This document shows positions 8,913-17,541 of a stretch of DNA of 64,000 bases, one piece after another; position 1 is the first letter of the stretch; every line of letters starts with the position of its first letter. Below the pieces are notes generated by a model. It was not told where the DNA came from, searched no databases, and saw nothing but the letters and a program-made list of their open reading frames with translations. The stretch is from Colimorpha_A sp045540115 (GTDB lineage Bacteria; Bacillota; Clostridia; Oscillospirales; CAG-272): contig JAZQGR010000082.1 in assembly GCA_045540115.1 (NCBI GenBank), forward strand, positions 23,866 through 87,865. Reading direction: 5' to 3'. The position numbers and the translations under genes were made by a program.

Positions 8913-10394
8913 ATGATAAAAACATGGATAACTCACGGCTTTGATAAAATTGTCGGAAGTGCGAAGGCACCCGAGACGCTTTCTTCTTCGTACGACGTGT
9001 TTATGGCGAAAAACGAGGCGGAGGTTTGCCAGATTTCCTTTGTTTCCGACGAGAAAAAGAAGGTTAATATCAAGCTGAGCTCGGTTTTGGGAATTACTCA
9101 TCAGCTTTATATAGAGCATTTCGTTCCCGTTCGCGGAGAGCTTTGGCCCGATCCGCTCGTTCCGACCGACGGCGAGGTCGAGCTTTCGAGCGAGACTCCG
9201 ACAACGGTTATGATCGAATTTCGCTCAACTGCCGAAACGAAGGCGGGCGACTACACGGTGACAGCCGAAGCGGAATGCGACGGCGAGATCATCGGAAAAT
9301 ACACTGTAAATATCCGTGTATGGAATTTTGCAATGCCTGTCGCTCCGACCTGCGAAACGGCTGTTGGTCTCATTACGAGTCAGATCGCAAGATTCCATGG
9401 TCTTAGCGACGAGGAAGAAAAAAACGAAATGTACAAGAAGTACTACGATACTCTTCTCGATCATCGCATCAGCGCCTACTCTCTTCCTTACGAGCTGCTT
9501 GATCCGCGCGCAGATGCATATATGTCAGATCCCCGCGTAACTTCGTTTGCTTGCGACCTCGACCTCGGCGGCTACGGCTCGGCAAGAACTGAGGATGAGC
9601 TTAAGAAAATGGGCGAAAAGCTCGCTTCTAACCCCGATTGGCTACACAAGGCATACGTTTATCCGCTTGACGAGCCGACGACAATGGAGCATCTGATAAA
9701 GCTCAAGGAGCGCTCCGAGAAGCTTCATTCCCTTATGCCCGGTGTTCATCAGGTCGTTCCCTTCTACGTTGACCTTGACGTCGACGAGAACACAGACCAG
9801 ATCGAATATATGTCAAAGCTTCACGATATCTGGTGCCCGAAGGCGAAGCTTTTCGAGGATATTTACAGCGAGGAGCAGAAGAAAAAGTATGCGCCTGTTT
9901 ACGACAGAATGAAGGAGTTCAAGAAAAAGGGAGACCGCGTCTGGTGGTACGTTTGCAACTACCCTCAGCCGCCATACGTAAACATTTTCGCAAACGATCA
10001 GGGCCTCGGCAGCAGAATCCTTTTCTGGCTTCAGTACAGATACGAGGTAGACGGTTTCCTTTACTGGGGAGCGAACTATTGGACACGTATCGACGATCCG
10101 TGGAATGACGTCGATACCTTCCGAAACGATATCCACGGCGACGGCATACTCTTCTATCCCGGAACGAAGGTCGGTATCGACGGACCTGTCGTTTCGCACA
10201 GAATGAAGCTCGTCCGCGACGGTATTGACGATATTGACCTCTTCAATATAGCGGAAAAGGTGCTCGGACGCGAGAAGATCGTCGAAATGATCCTTTCTGC
10301 CGCGCCCTGCCAGACTGTTATAAATGAATCGAGCGACGGATTTGCCAAGATCCGCGCCGAGATCGGAAATGCGCTTTCCGAAGCACTTTCGTAA
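8913..10394 (+). CDS. DUF4091 / GH123-like glycoside hydrolase, paralogue
   Basis: A 493-residue paralogue of the preceding gene with the same layout. The opening WITHGFDKI matches WLTHSYDKL of the neighbour, and both share DHRISAY/DHGISAY, RADAYMSDPRVTSF, YPLDEP, GDGILFYPG and a C-terminal DGIDDIDLFNIAEKVLGRE block. The YPLDEP acidic pair (about residue 252) is retained, so both copies look catalytically competent. The start at 8913 follows AAGGAGG. Similarity is spread across the whole length but is well short of identity, so this is an old duplication rather than a recent one. Own promoter and terminator. Confidence 0.78.
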   Translation: MIKTWITHGFDKIVGSAKAPETLSSSYDVFMAKNEAEVCQISFVSDEKKKVNIKLSSVLGITHQLYIEHFVPVRGELWPDPLVPTDGEVELSSETPTTVMIEFRSTAETKAGDYTVTAEAECDGEIIGKYTVNIRVWNFAMPVAPTCETAVGLITSQIARFHGLSDEEEKNEMYKKYYDTLLDHRISAYSLPYELLDPRADAYMSDPRVTSFACDLDLGGYGSARTEDELKKMGEKLASNPDWLHKAYVYPLDEPTTMEHLIKLKERSEKLHSLMPGVHQVVPFYVDLDVDENTDQIEYMSKLHDIWCPKAKLFEDIYSEEQKKKYAPVYDRMKEFKKKGDRVWWYVCNYPQPPYVNIFANDQGLGSRILFWLQYRYEVDGFLYWGANYWTRIDDPWNDVDTFRNDIHGDGILFYPGTKVGIDGPVVSHRMKLVRDGIDDIDLFNIAEKVLGREKIVEMILSAAPCQTVINESSDGFAKIRAEIGNALSEALS

Positions 10395-10395
10395 C

Positions 10396-10428
10396 AAAAA
10401 AATCACGGCTGAAGCCGTGATTTTTTTG
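10396..10428 (+). terminator. Intrinsic terminator
   Basis: AATCACGGCT and AGCCGTGATT form a tight stem flanked by A and T runs, directly after the DUF4091 stop. Confidence 0.85.
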
Positions 10429-10499
10429 TTATTATAATGCAATTTGATGTTGAGTGTGATTTTGATGAAAAAAACCGCGCTGAAACGATGTGTTTTTTG

Positions 10500-10528
10500 T
10501 TGACATTTACATAATTTAATATTATAAT
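10500..10528 (+). promoter_or_regulatory. Perfect-consensus sigma-A promoter
   Basis: TTGACA at 10500-10505, a 17-base spacer and TATAAT at 10523-10528. It drives the phosphoesterase pair, and GGAGG at 10549-10553 serves ATG 10559. Confidence 0.85.
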
Positions 10529-10558
10529 ACATATATAATGCACTCCACGGAGGTATAT

Positions 10559-12310
10559 ATGGATATGAAAAAAGCGATAACAATGCCGCCCAAGCACGCG
10601 GAATTTGTGAAAAGATCCGCAAGAACACACGTTACGGTATATTATTTGTCGAAAACCGATCCCGACGGCTTCGGAGAAAGTCCGCGCGCGGGTGTCAAGC
10701 TCCATTGGCTCAGCCACAGAGTTCATATTGATACGTACGAATTTTGCGCGGGAAGTGAGCCTCTTTCTGTATATGAGCCCGAAAGCGAGACGACCGTTTT
10801 CGGTTATGCAAACAACGACGGACTGTATTTCTATCGCGATATGGCGTCAGAGACCGCTGACGTTTTCACTATGAGCGCGATAAAGGAAAATGCCGTTATC
10901 AGATTTGTCGCTCCCCGCTCGGGAACCTTTGAGATAACTGCCATTCTTTGTAGAGAAACGGCGGGAAGCTCGTCCTTCAATGCGACAAAAGACGGCGCCG
11001 TTATACAGAGCTTTACCGTCACCGATAAGGAGACAGAAGTAAAATTCAGGGCGGTTCTCGATGAAAACGAGACTGTTGCGCTTGAGCTTGTTTGTGACGG
11101 AAGCGGCGACAAGGTATCTGCCCGCTCGCTTTCGACAGCGATAAAGCTGCTCTACACGGGAAAGCTTGACCGTGAATACGATAACGAAGGACAGACTCCC
11201 ATACACAGCGTCGGCATTATGTGCGATCTTCATATAGACGGTAAAAAGCCGTTAAGCGTTTTCCCGCCAAAGCAGGTGATCGTTAACGCGGTAGACTATC
11301 TGAGAGATCGCGGTGGCGTTGACGTTCTTCTTCTCGGCGGAGATATTATCAGCGAGGCTATATATCATACCAAGGAAATCGAAAAGAGCGCTTGGGATTA
11401 CGATAATATAATATCGACGATTGATTGCCTCGACGAGCTTCTTTCAAAGTCGACAAAGACAGGAAAGAATATTTTCTACGTTTCGGGCAACCACGATAAG
11501 CAATGCGGAGTCATTGCCGAGCAAAAGGATCCTTCTGTCCGAATCCATTCCGGCAATTACAGAAAATGGATAACCGCAAGAAGCGGAGATTTTCACTCTG
11601 CGCTTTATATGGCGGATATAACGGGCGATCCTTTGCTCTGCCGTTATCCCGACGAGGTACTCTGCTATCGTTATAACGTGGACGGTATGGAGTATATAGG
11701 AATAAATCAGTCTTACACCGGTTATCCCGATGCCCGAGAGGAAGACAGGGGTGCTTCTCAGCAGATGTACCCTCAGCAGGTCACTTGGATAAGGGAGCAG
11801 CTTGAGAGCATCGGAAAAGACAAGACCGTAATGCTGATCTGTCATTACAGCTATTCGATCGACGGTGAAAAAAAGGAGTTCTATACTCCGGCGCATCTCA
11901 GCCATCTTGGCGATTCGAGAGATATGTTGATAGAGCTGTTTGAGGAATATCCGAACGTTATCTACAACTACGGTCATCTTCATTGGATGACTGAGGAGGA
12001 GGGCGCCTGGTACAATACTTCAGAGCAGATCTGGAGCTTCGGCAATAAGGTTCAGAATGACGACGGATCGTTTACTACCGACGGATATCATTATATTCAT
12101 GCTGCGTCGATATCAAATACCGCGACACGTGTTGACCCCTCAGTCACGCCCGGAGAAAGCACGAACGTTAGCCAGATAATGATCGTAGATTTTTATACTG
12201 ATCACATTACATTTGAGATTGTAAACGTCGGTAAAAAGGAAAATGTCGACGGTGTTCGAAAGATGACGACCTATACTATAAAGCGCGACATGAAGCAGAT
12301 TAAAAAATAA
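10559..12310 (+). CDS. Calcineurin-type metallophosphoesterase without signal peptide
   Basis: A 583-residue protein with an N-terminal beta-sandwich-like domain (about 1-200) and a C-terminal calcineurin-like phosphoesterase domain. All metal-site motifs are visible: DLH, GGD, GNHDK, a single His in CHYSY, and GHLH. The start at 10559 follows GGAGG; ATG 10565 is an alternative. It begins MDMKKAITMPPKHA, which lines up with the mature N terminus of the next gene's product (MPPKH follows the signal peptide there), so it lacks the secretion signal and the C-terminal anchor of its paralogue. The substrate is unknown. It sits 11 bases before the paralogue, in one operon. Confidence 0.75.
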   Translation: MDMKKAITMPPKHAEFVKRSARTHVTVYYLSKTDPDGFGESPRAGVKLHWLSHRVHIDTYEFCAGSEPLSVYEPESETTVFGYANNDGLYFYRDMASETADVFTMSAIKENAVIRFVAPRSGTFEITAILCRETAGSSSFNATKDGAVIQSFTVTDKETEVKFRAVLDENETVALELVCDGSGDKVSARSLSTAIKLLYTGKLDREYDNEGQTPIHSVGIMCDLHIDGKKPLSVFPPKQVIVNAVDYLRDRGGVDVLLLGGDIISEAIYHTKEIEKSAWDYDNIISTIDCLDELLSKSTKTGKNIFYVSGNHDKQCGVIAEQKDPSVRIHSGNYRKWITARSGDFHSALYMADITGDPLLCRYPDEVLCYRYNVDGMEYIGINQSYTGYPDAREEDRGASQQMYPQQVTWIREQLESIGKDKTVMLICHYSYSIDGEKKEFYTPAHLSHLGDSRDMLIELFEEYPNVIYNYGHLHWMTEEEGAWYNTSEQIWSFGNKVQNDDGSFTTDGYHYIHAASISNTATRVDPSVTPGESTNVSQIMIVDFYTDHITFEIVNVGKKENVDGVRKMTTYTIKRDMKQIKK

Positions 12311-12321
12311 TGGAGGAAAGT

Positions 12322-14976
12322 ATGAAAAAGCTATCGTTTTTATTACGAACAGTGTCCCTTATTCTCGGCATGGCTGTTATGCTTGGTACTGTGGCGCTCG
12401 GCGCTACGATGCCGCCGAAGCACGAGGACCATCACAGCATTACTGCGCAGGTTCACAGAGCAGTTTATGATCTTTCTCCCGCGAAGGGTATAGACGGTTT
12501 CGGCGAGAAGGATCGTGCGGGCATGAAGTTCAATTACGAAAGTAAATGGCATTATCTTGACACCTATGAGTTTTATGCGGGAAGCAAGAAGCTCGGGATT
12601 TATGTTCCGACATCCAAGGAAACCCCGACCTTCCGTGCCTACGGTGTAAATGTTGCAAGCGGTGAGCAGGTAAACCTGCTTCCAACAGAGCCTAGCAAGA
12701 ACGTTGATTATAACTATGTCGGTGACGGAGACAGTGGTCTTAACGTAAACAAGTTCAACAGTTCTTATGCGGAGTATCAAAAGGACGATATCTTCATGGC
12801 TGCTCCGTCAAAAAACACGAAATTCGTCATAGCCTTCCATGCTCCCGCAGACGGAAGCTATGATTTTTCCGAAATCGTTCTCAAAAGAACGACGCTTGGT
12901 GGAATGCCGAAAAAATATTCGGGCGTGACTTATTCGGTCGTCAAGGGTAATGATGTTATCGCGACTGTCACGAACGAAAAGACCGATGAAAACCTTACCG
13001 ATGCGCAGAAATATACCCTCGAAGGAACAGTAAACCTCAAAAAAGGCGAGGATCTGCTCTTTATAATGGAGGTTGCGGCAGATAACGAAGCAACAAACGG
13101 TTTCGCATCGCGCGTAAAGAAGCTTGAGCTGAAGTGCGGTAGCAAGACCTATAAGCTTGATAGCTATCCGGGGAACGATCTCGTTTCAACAGCTCGCGGT
13201 TATGCGGACGGAAACGATCTTTACTTCTGGTATGAGACTTCGATAGACAAGGATCCCGATCAGAAAGTGACCGATGCCTGCGGAATGAGCGCGGTAAAGA
13301 AAAACGCCGTTCTCTCCTTCGTCGCGCCTCGCTCGGGAAGATTTGAGATCACGGCAAAGCTTCAGAGAGCGACGGCAGGAACCTCGACCGTCAAGGTAAC
13401 GAAAAACGGAGCTACGATCAAGACTTATCAGGTTACGAACAGCGTAACGACAATTTTTGAATCGGTAATTCTCGATCAGGATGAAAAGGTGAATATTGAA
13501 CTCGTTTATGACGGAAGCGGCGACAAGGTGTACGTGCGCTCGCTTTCGACCGCGATCAAGTCGCTTTATACGGGCGAGCTTGACCGTGAGTATAATAACG
13601 AAGGTCAGACACCTCTTTACAGTCTTGCATTTATGTCCGACCTTCACATTGAGGGCGAAAGAATAAATACCGACGAGCCGCTCAAGGAGAACGTAACGAG
13701 AGGAATCAATTATATCAAGGAACGCGGCGGCGTTGATGCGATACTTCTCACGGGCGACGTAACAAGCGAGGCTATCTACCATTCAAAGGATATGCAAAAG
13801 AGCCCCTGGACTTATGAGAACATAATCTCGACCTATACCGCTCTTGACAATGCCCTCGCTACCGCGACAAAGACGGGAAAGAACATTTTCTACATTTCCG
13901 GCAACCACGATAAGCAGCCCGGCGTTATCGCGGAATGGAAGGATCCCTCAGTCCGTATCCATTCGGGAAGCTATACGTACTGGATGCTGAACAGAACGGG
14001 CGGATACTATGCCGCGCTTTATATGAAGGATATAACGGGCAATCCTCTTGCCTGCCGTTATCCCGATGAGGTGCTTTGCTACCGTTACAATGTCGGCGGA
14101 CTCGATATTATCGGAATCAACCAGCCGTATACGGGCAACGCCATTCCAACATCTGAGGACCGTGGCACAAGTCAGGTCATATATCCTCAGCAGATAATCT
14201 GGCTTCAGGAGCAGCTTGCCGAGATCGGTGCCGACAAGACCGTAATGGTAATGTGCCATTACAACTACTCGGTTGACGGGGTCGGAAAGGAATTTCGTCC
14301 TCCAAGCCAGTATGCAAATCTCGGTCATCCCGTGGATATGCTAATGGAAACGATGGAGCAGTATCCGAATGCGATGTATATCTATGGTCACCTCCATTGG
14401 AGAACCGAGGAGGAGAGTGCTTGGTACAATACATCCGAGCAGATCTGGAGCTTCGGCGGAAGGACTCAGAATGCAGACGGCTCCTTCAATACGAACGGCT
14501 ATCAGTACATTCACGCCGTCTCAATATCCAATACCATGACGCATCTTGATCCCAACACCACAAAGCCCGGCGACAGTACGCAGGTTTCTCAGATAACACT
14601 CGTTGATTTCTATGAGGATCACATCACTTTCGAGATAGTGAACGTAGGCCCGTCTGAAAACGTTGAGGGCGTTCGCAAGATGACAACCTTTACGATAAAG
14701 CGCGATATGTCTCAGCTTGACGTTTACAGCGGCAAGGAAACCTCGAGTGAGACATCGGCGTTTGAGACGATGCTTTCTCCCGGAGAAACGACCGAAAAAA
14801 AGGAAACAACAAGACCGACTCGCCCGAACCGTCCGATCGTAACATACGAGCCGATGGAAAAAGAAGGCGGCAAAAAGCTGAATCCTCTTGCAATCATCAT
14901 TCCCGCGGCTATCGTTCTTGCCGGCGTCGGCGCGGCTGTAACGGTCACTGTTATTAAGAAAAGGAAGAAAAAATAA
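12322..14976 (+). CDS. Secreted, membrane-anchored calcineurin-type metallophosphoesterase
   Basis: An 884-residue surface protein. A signal peptide (about residues 1-28, MKK plus a hydrophobic stretch ending ALGA) leads into two related beta-sandwich regions and a phosphoesterase domain with DLH, TGD, GNHDK, CHYNY and GHLH. A Ser/Thr/Pro-rich linker follows, then a C-terminal hydrophobic helix (LAIIIPAAIVLAG) and a Lys/Arg-rich tail. ATG 12322 is preferred over the in-frame ATG 12310 because GGAGG lies between them. It is a paralogue of the preceding gene with an extra insertion of about 200 residues in the N-terminal part. Extracellular phosphate-ester or cyclic-nucleotide hydrolysis is possible, but the substrate is unknown. 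Confidence 0.78.
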   Translation: MKKLSFLLRTVSLILGMAVMLGTVALGATMPPKHEDHHSITAQVHRAVYDLSPAKGIDGFGEKDRAGMKFNYESKWHYLDTYEFYAGSKKLGIYVPTSKETPTFRAYGVNVASGEQVNLLPTEPSKNVDYNYVGDGDSGLNVNKFNSSYAEYQKDDIFMAAPSKNTKFVIAFHAPADGSYDFSEIVLKRTTLGGMPKKYSGVTYSVVKGNDVIATVTNEKTDENLTDAQKYTLEGTVNLKKGEDLLFIMEVAADNEATNGFASRVKKLELKCGSKTYKLDSYPGNDLVSTARGYADGNDLYFWYETSIDKDPDQKVTDACGMSAVKKNAVLSFVAPRSGRFEITAKLQRATAGTSTVKVTKNGATIKTYQVTNSVTTIFESVILDQDEKVNIELVYDGSGDKVYVRSLSTAIKSLYTGELDREYNNEGQTPLYSLAFMSDLHIEGERINTDEPLKENVTRGINYIKERGGVDAILLTGDVTSEAIYHSKDMQKSPWTYENIISTYTALDNALATATKTGKNIFYISGNHDKQPGVIAEWKDPSVRIHSGSYTYWMLNRTGGYYAALYMKDITGNPLACRYPDEVLCYRYNVGGLDIIGINQPYTGNAIPTSEDRGTSQVIYPQQIIWLQEQLAEIGADKTVMVMCHYNYSVDGVGKEFRPPSQYANLGHPVDMLMETMEQYPNAMYIYGHLHWRTEEESAWYNTSEQIWSFGGRTQNADGSFNTNGYQYIHAVSISNTMTHLDPNTTKPGDSTQVSQITLVDFYEDHITFEIVNVGPSENVEGVRKMTTFTIKRDMSQLDVYSGKETSSETSAFETMLSPGETTEKKETTRPTRPNRPIVTYEPMEKEGGKKLNPLAIIIPAAIVLAGVGAAVTVTVIKKRKKK

Positions 14977-14992
14977 AGAATAAATAAAAAAG

Positions 14993-15025
14993 AAGCCTCT
15001 GACGGTCGCCGTCGGAGGCTTTTTC
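14993..15025. terminator. Convergent-gene terminator
   Basis: AGCCTCTGACGG pairs with CCGTCGGAGGCT around a three-base loop, followed by TTTTT. It separates the phosphoesterase from the convergent AraC gene and may work for both strands. Confidence 0.85.
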
Positions 15026-15026
15026 G

Positions 15027-15812
15027 TTATGGCTTTTTGTGGTCGCTTTTAGGGCTGACGCCGAACTCCGCTTTGTAAGCGCGGTAAAAGGAACTGTATT
15101 CGTTGAAACCGCATTTTTCGTAGACGCGATAGGGATTTTCGCCGCTGAAAAGCAGCTCCTTTGCCATCAGCAGTCGCTTACGCTTGATGTATTCCCACAT
15201 AGACGAGCCGGTCATTTGTCGGAATTTTCTGTTCGTATGCGAGCGGCTTGTGTGGAATACCGAGCAGATGCTGTCGAGCGATATATCGTCGCTCAGATGC
15301 GAGTTTATGTAAGCAATGACCTCGGAAATGTTGTCACGCGCCTCGCTGTCGGGGCGGATATCGTGAGCCGAATCGCAAAGCTCGGAGATCAGGACTGTAA
15401 GATAAAGCTTTTGAGTGCTTAAGTCGTTGCTCTCGCAGATCTTATTCAGATAATAAAGCCAATTCTTTTCCTTGAAAAGCGAGGCGGGAAAGCGATTGTT
15501 TTTCCCGAGAGGGCGATCGTTTAAAAAAGTGAGCAATCGGTCTCTGCCTTCTCCGACGAGCGAGTCTGCGCCGAAGTGTACTGCTATTCTTTCATAAGGC
15601 TGATCCTTCAGGAGCAACAGCGTATGCGACTCTGCCTTTTTCATTATCAGAATATCACCGGGGCGGAGGGGGTAAACTGTACCCTCAACGAAATATTTTG
15701 CCTTTCCGCCGAGAAAACAGTAAGCCTCGTAGCCGTCGTGAGTATGCATCTGAAACAGTCTTGTATCGGGATTCTCGGTATATGTTTTTTTTGCATCAAT
15801 TATTGGCATCAT
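15027..15812 (-). CDS. AraC-family transcriptional regulator
   Basis: A 261-residue regulator. The N-terminal cupin (about 10-100) has MHTHDGYEAY and GDILIMKKAESH, as in sugar-sensing AraC proteins. The C-terminal double helix-turn-helix (about 160-255) shows DDISLDSICSVFHTSRSHTNRKF and GFNEYSSFYRAYKAEFGVSP. The start at 15812 follows GAGGTGATATT, the same leader used by the divergent gene. It is divergent from the isomerase-oxidoreductase operon, which it probably regulates in response to a sugar or sugar acid (inference). Confidence 0.85.
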   Translation of the reverse strand: MMPIIDAKKTYTENPDTRLFQMHTHDGYEAYCFLGGKAKYFVEGTVYPLRPGDILIMKKAESHTLLLLKDQPYERIAVHFGADSLVGEGRDRLLTFLNDRPLGKNNRFPASLFKEKNWLYYLNKICESNDLSTQKLYLTVLISELCDSAHDIRPDSEARDNISEVIAYINSHLSDDISLDSICSVFHTSRSHTNRKFRQMTGSSMWEYIKRKRLLMAKELLFSGENPYRVYEKCGFNEYSSFYRAYKAEFGVSPKSDHKKP

Positions 15813-15832
15813 ATTAATATCACCTCGAAATC

Positions 15833-15861
15833 ATTATACAATAAAAAAGCGCGATTTGCAA
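15833..15861 (-). promoter_or_regulatory. Promoter of the AraC gene
   Basis: On the minus strand, TTGCAA (complement of 15856-15861), a 17-base spacer and TATAAT (complement of 15833-15838). Confidence 0.68.
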
Positions 15862-15884
15862 TATATTTTTAGCTTTTATCGTAA

Positions 15885-15913
15885 TTGCATTTAAATTCAG
15901 CTTGTAATAAAAT
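15885..15913 (+). promoter_or_regulatory. Divergent promoter of the isomerase-oxidoreductase operon
   Basis: TTGCAT at 15885-15890 and TAAAAT at 15908-15913, spacer 17. The leader is very short and runs straight into GAGGTGATATT before ATG 15931. The weaker -10 box fits an activated promoter. Confidence 0.55.
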
Positions 15914-15930
15914 ATACTTGAGGTGATATT

Positions 15931-16779
15931 ATGAATAAGGTGAACATCTACGCTTTCGCCGACGAGGCTTGTCCGCAGATCGACGGACAGATAGAAGCGA
16001 TTCTGCGAAACGATCTTAGCGGTCTTGAGATACGCGGCGTTGACGGAATGAATATTTCCGATATTACGCTTGATAAGGCGCGCGAGGTCAAAAATAAGCT
16101 CGACGCGTCGGGAGTATCGGTGTTTTCGATCGGATCGCCGATAGGCAAAATCGGCATCGACGATGATTTTGACGCTCATCTTGACAAATTCAAGCACACC
16201 CTTGACCTTGCAAATATTCTTGGCGCCTGTAAGATGAGAATTTTTTCCTTCTATATTAACGGCAATGTCGATCAGTACAAGGACAAAGTGCTCGAAAGAT
16301 TGAGCAGGCTTGCCGAGGCATCGGTCGGAAGCGGAGTTACCCTCTGCCACGAAAACGAAAAGGGGATATTCGGTGACGTTCCCGAAAGATGCTTGATTAT
16401 TCACGAGACCATTCCCGAGATCAAGGCGGTGTTCGATCCCGCGAATTACGTTCAATGCGGAGTTAATACCCTTGATGCCTACGGAATGCTGAAAAATTAT
16501 ATTGAATATATGCATATCAAGGATTCCCGTCTTGACGGAAGCATCGTTCCCGCGGGATACGGTGAGGGGAACGTTTCGAAAATCGTGACCGATCTTATCG
16601 AGAACGGCAAGATTTCCTTCACGCTCGAGCCGCATCTTGCGGTATTCGAAGGGCTTTCAGGGCTCGAAAGAGAGGGAGAAAAGAGCAGCATCGGTACATT
16701 CTCCTTCCCCGATTCAAATACGGCTTTTGACGCCGCTGTAACGGCGTTTGATAAAATTGTTGGGAGGATAAGACAATGA
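15931..16779 (+). CDS. Sugar phosphate isomerase/epimerase-like TIM barrel
   Basis: A 282-residue protein of the xylose-isomerase-like / AP-endonuclease-2 TIM-barrel superfamily. Characteristic strands are visible: FADEACPQIDGQI at the start, LEIRGVDGMNI, HENEKGIFGD, AVFDPANYVQCG and MHIKDSR, the last three carrying the metal-ligand Glu, Asp and His expected for the fold. It is the first gene of an operon with a second isomerase-like gene (four-base overlap) and a Gfo/Idh/MocA oxidoreductase. Such trios commonly degrade inositols, keto-sugars or unusual glycosides. The exact substrate cannot be read from the sequence. Confidence 0.8.
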   Translation: MNKVNIYAFADEACPQIDGQIEAILRNDLSGLEIRGVDGMNISDITLDKAREVKNKLDASGVSVFSIGSPIGKIGIDDDFDAHLDKFKHTLDLANILGACKMRIFSFYINGNVDQYKDKVLERLSRLAEASVGSGVTLCHENEKGIFGDVPERCLIIHETIPEIKAVFDPANYVQCGVNTLDAYGMLKNYIEYMHIKDSRLDGSIVPAGYGEGNVSKIVTDLIENGKISFTLEPHLAVFEGLSGLEREGEKSSIGTFSFPDSNTAFDAAVTAFDKIVGRIRQ

Positions 16780-17528
16780 AAATTGGTGCGCAGTTTTACA
16801 CGATCCGTGACTTCTGCAAAACTAAGGACGACCTTTACGAGTCGCTCAAAAAGGTAGCTGATATCGGCTATACGACCGTTCAGCTTTCGGGAGTATGCGA
16901 GTACAATCCCACCGAAATGAAGGCGGAGCTTGATAAGCTCGGTCTCAAGTGTGTTCTTACTCACATTTCGCCGGAAAGAATCCGGAACGATACTCTTCAG
17001 GTCGCGAGGGAGCATACGATACTCGGCTGTGATAATATCGGTCTCGGCTGGTTTGATTTTGGCTGCGACGGCGGCGAAAACAACGTTCCGCTCTTTGCCA
17101 AGACCTATACCGAGCCCTGTAATATCCTTAAGAGCGAGGGCAAGTACTTTATGTATCATAACCACGCGGCAGAGTTCAAGAAGCTTGGCAACAAGACGGT
17201 TATGACGCTTCTGGCTGAGGCGATGCCGAAAGACCTTATGGGCTTCACGCTCGATACTTATTGGGCGCAGGTCGGCGGCGCAGATCCTGCCGATTATATT
17301 GAGCGCTTGAGCGGCAGAGTCCCCGTTATTCACCTTAAGGACTGCGCCTTCGGACAGAAGATGGCGGTAGTAGGAGAAGGTAATATTAATTTCGACCGCG
17401 TATTCAAGGCTGCCGAGGCATCGGGCACAAAATATATGATGGTCGAGCAGGACGACTGTAACGGCGAAGATCCATTCGACTGTCTTAAGCGCAGCTATGA
17501 TTATCTGACCGCTTGCGGATTCAATTAA
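16776..17528 (+). CDS. Sugar phosphate isomerase/epimerase-like TIM barrel
   Basis: A 250-residue TIM-barrel protein of the same superfamily as the preceding gene but only distantly similar. Motifs: MKIGAQFYTIRDF at the start, GYTTVQLSGV, MYHNHAAEF, FTLDTYWAQVGG, VIHLKDCAF and the terminal MMVEQDD. The metal-ligand residues expected for the fold are in place. It overlaps the first isomerase gene by four bases and is followed after 13 bases by the oxidoreductase, whose GAGGTGATATT leader is a copy of the one at 15920. Inferred partner in a keto-sugar pathway. Confidence 0.8.
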   Translation: MKIGAQFYTIRDFCKTKDDLYESLKKVADIGYTTVQLSGVCEYNPTEMKAELDKLGLKCVLTHISPERIRNDTLQVAREHTILGCDNIGLGWFDFGCDGGENNVPLFAKTYTEPCNILKSEGKYFMYHNHAAEFKKLGNKTVMTLLAEAMPKDLMGFTLDTYWAQVGGADPADYIERLSGRVPVIHLKDCAFGQKMAVVGEGNINFDRVFKAAEASGTKYMMVEQDDCNGEDPFDCLKRSYDYLTACGFN

Positions 17529-17541
17529 ACGAGGTGATATT

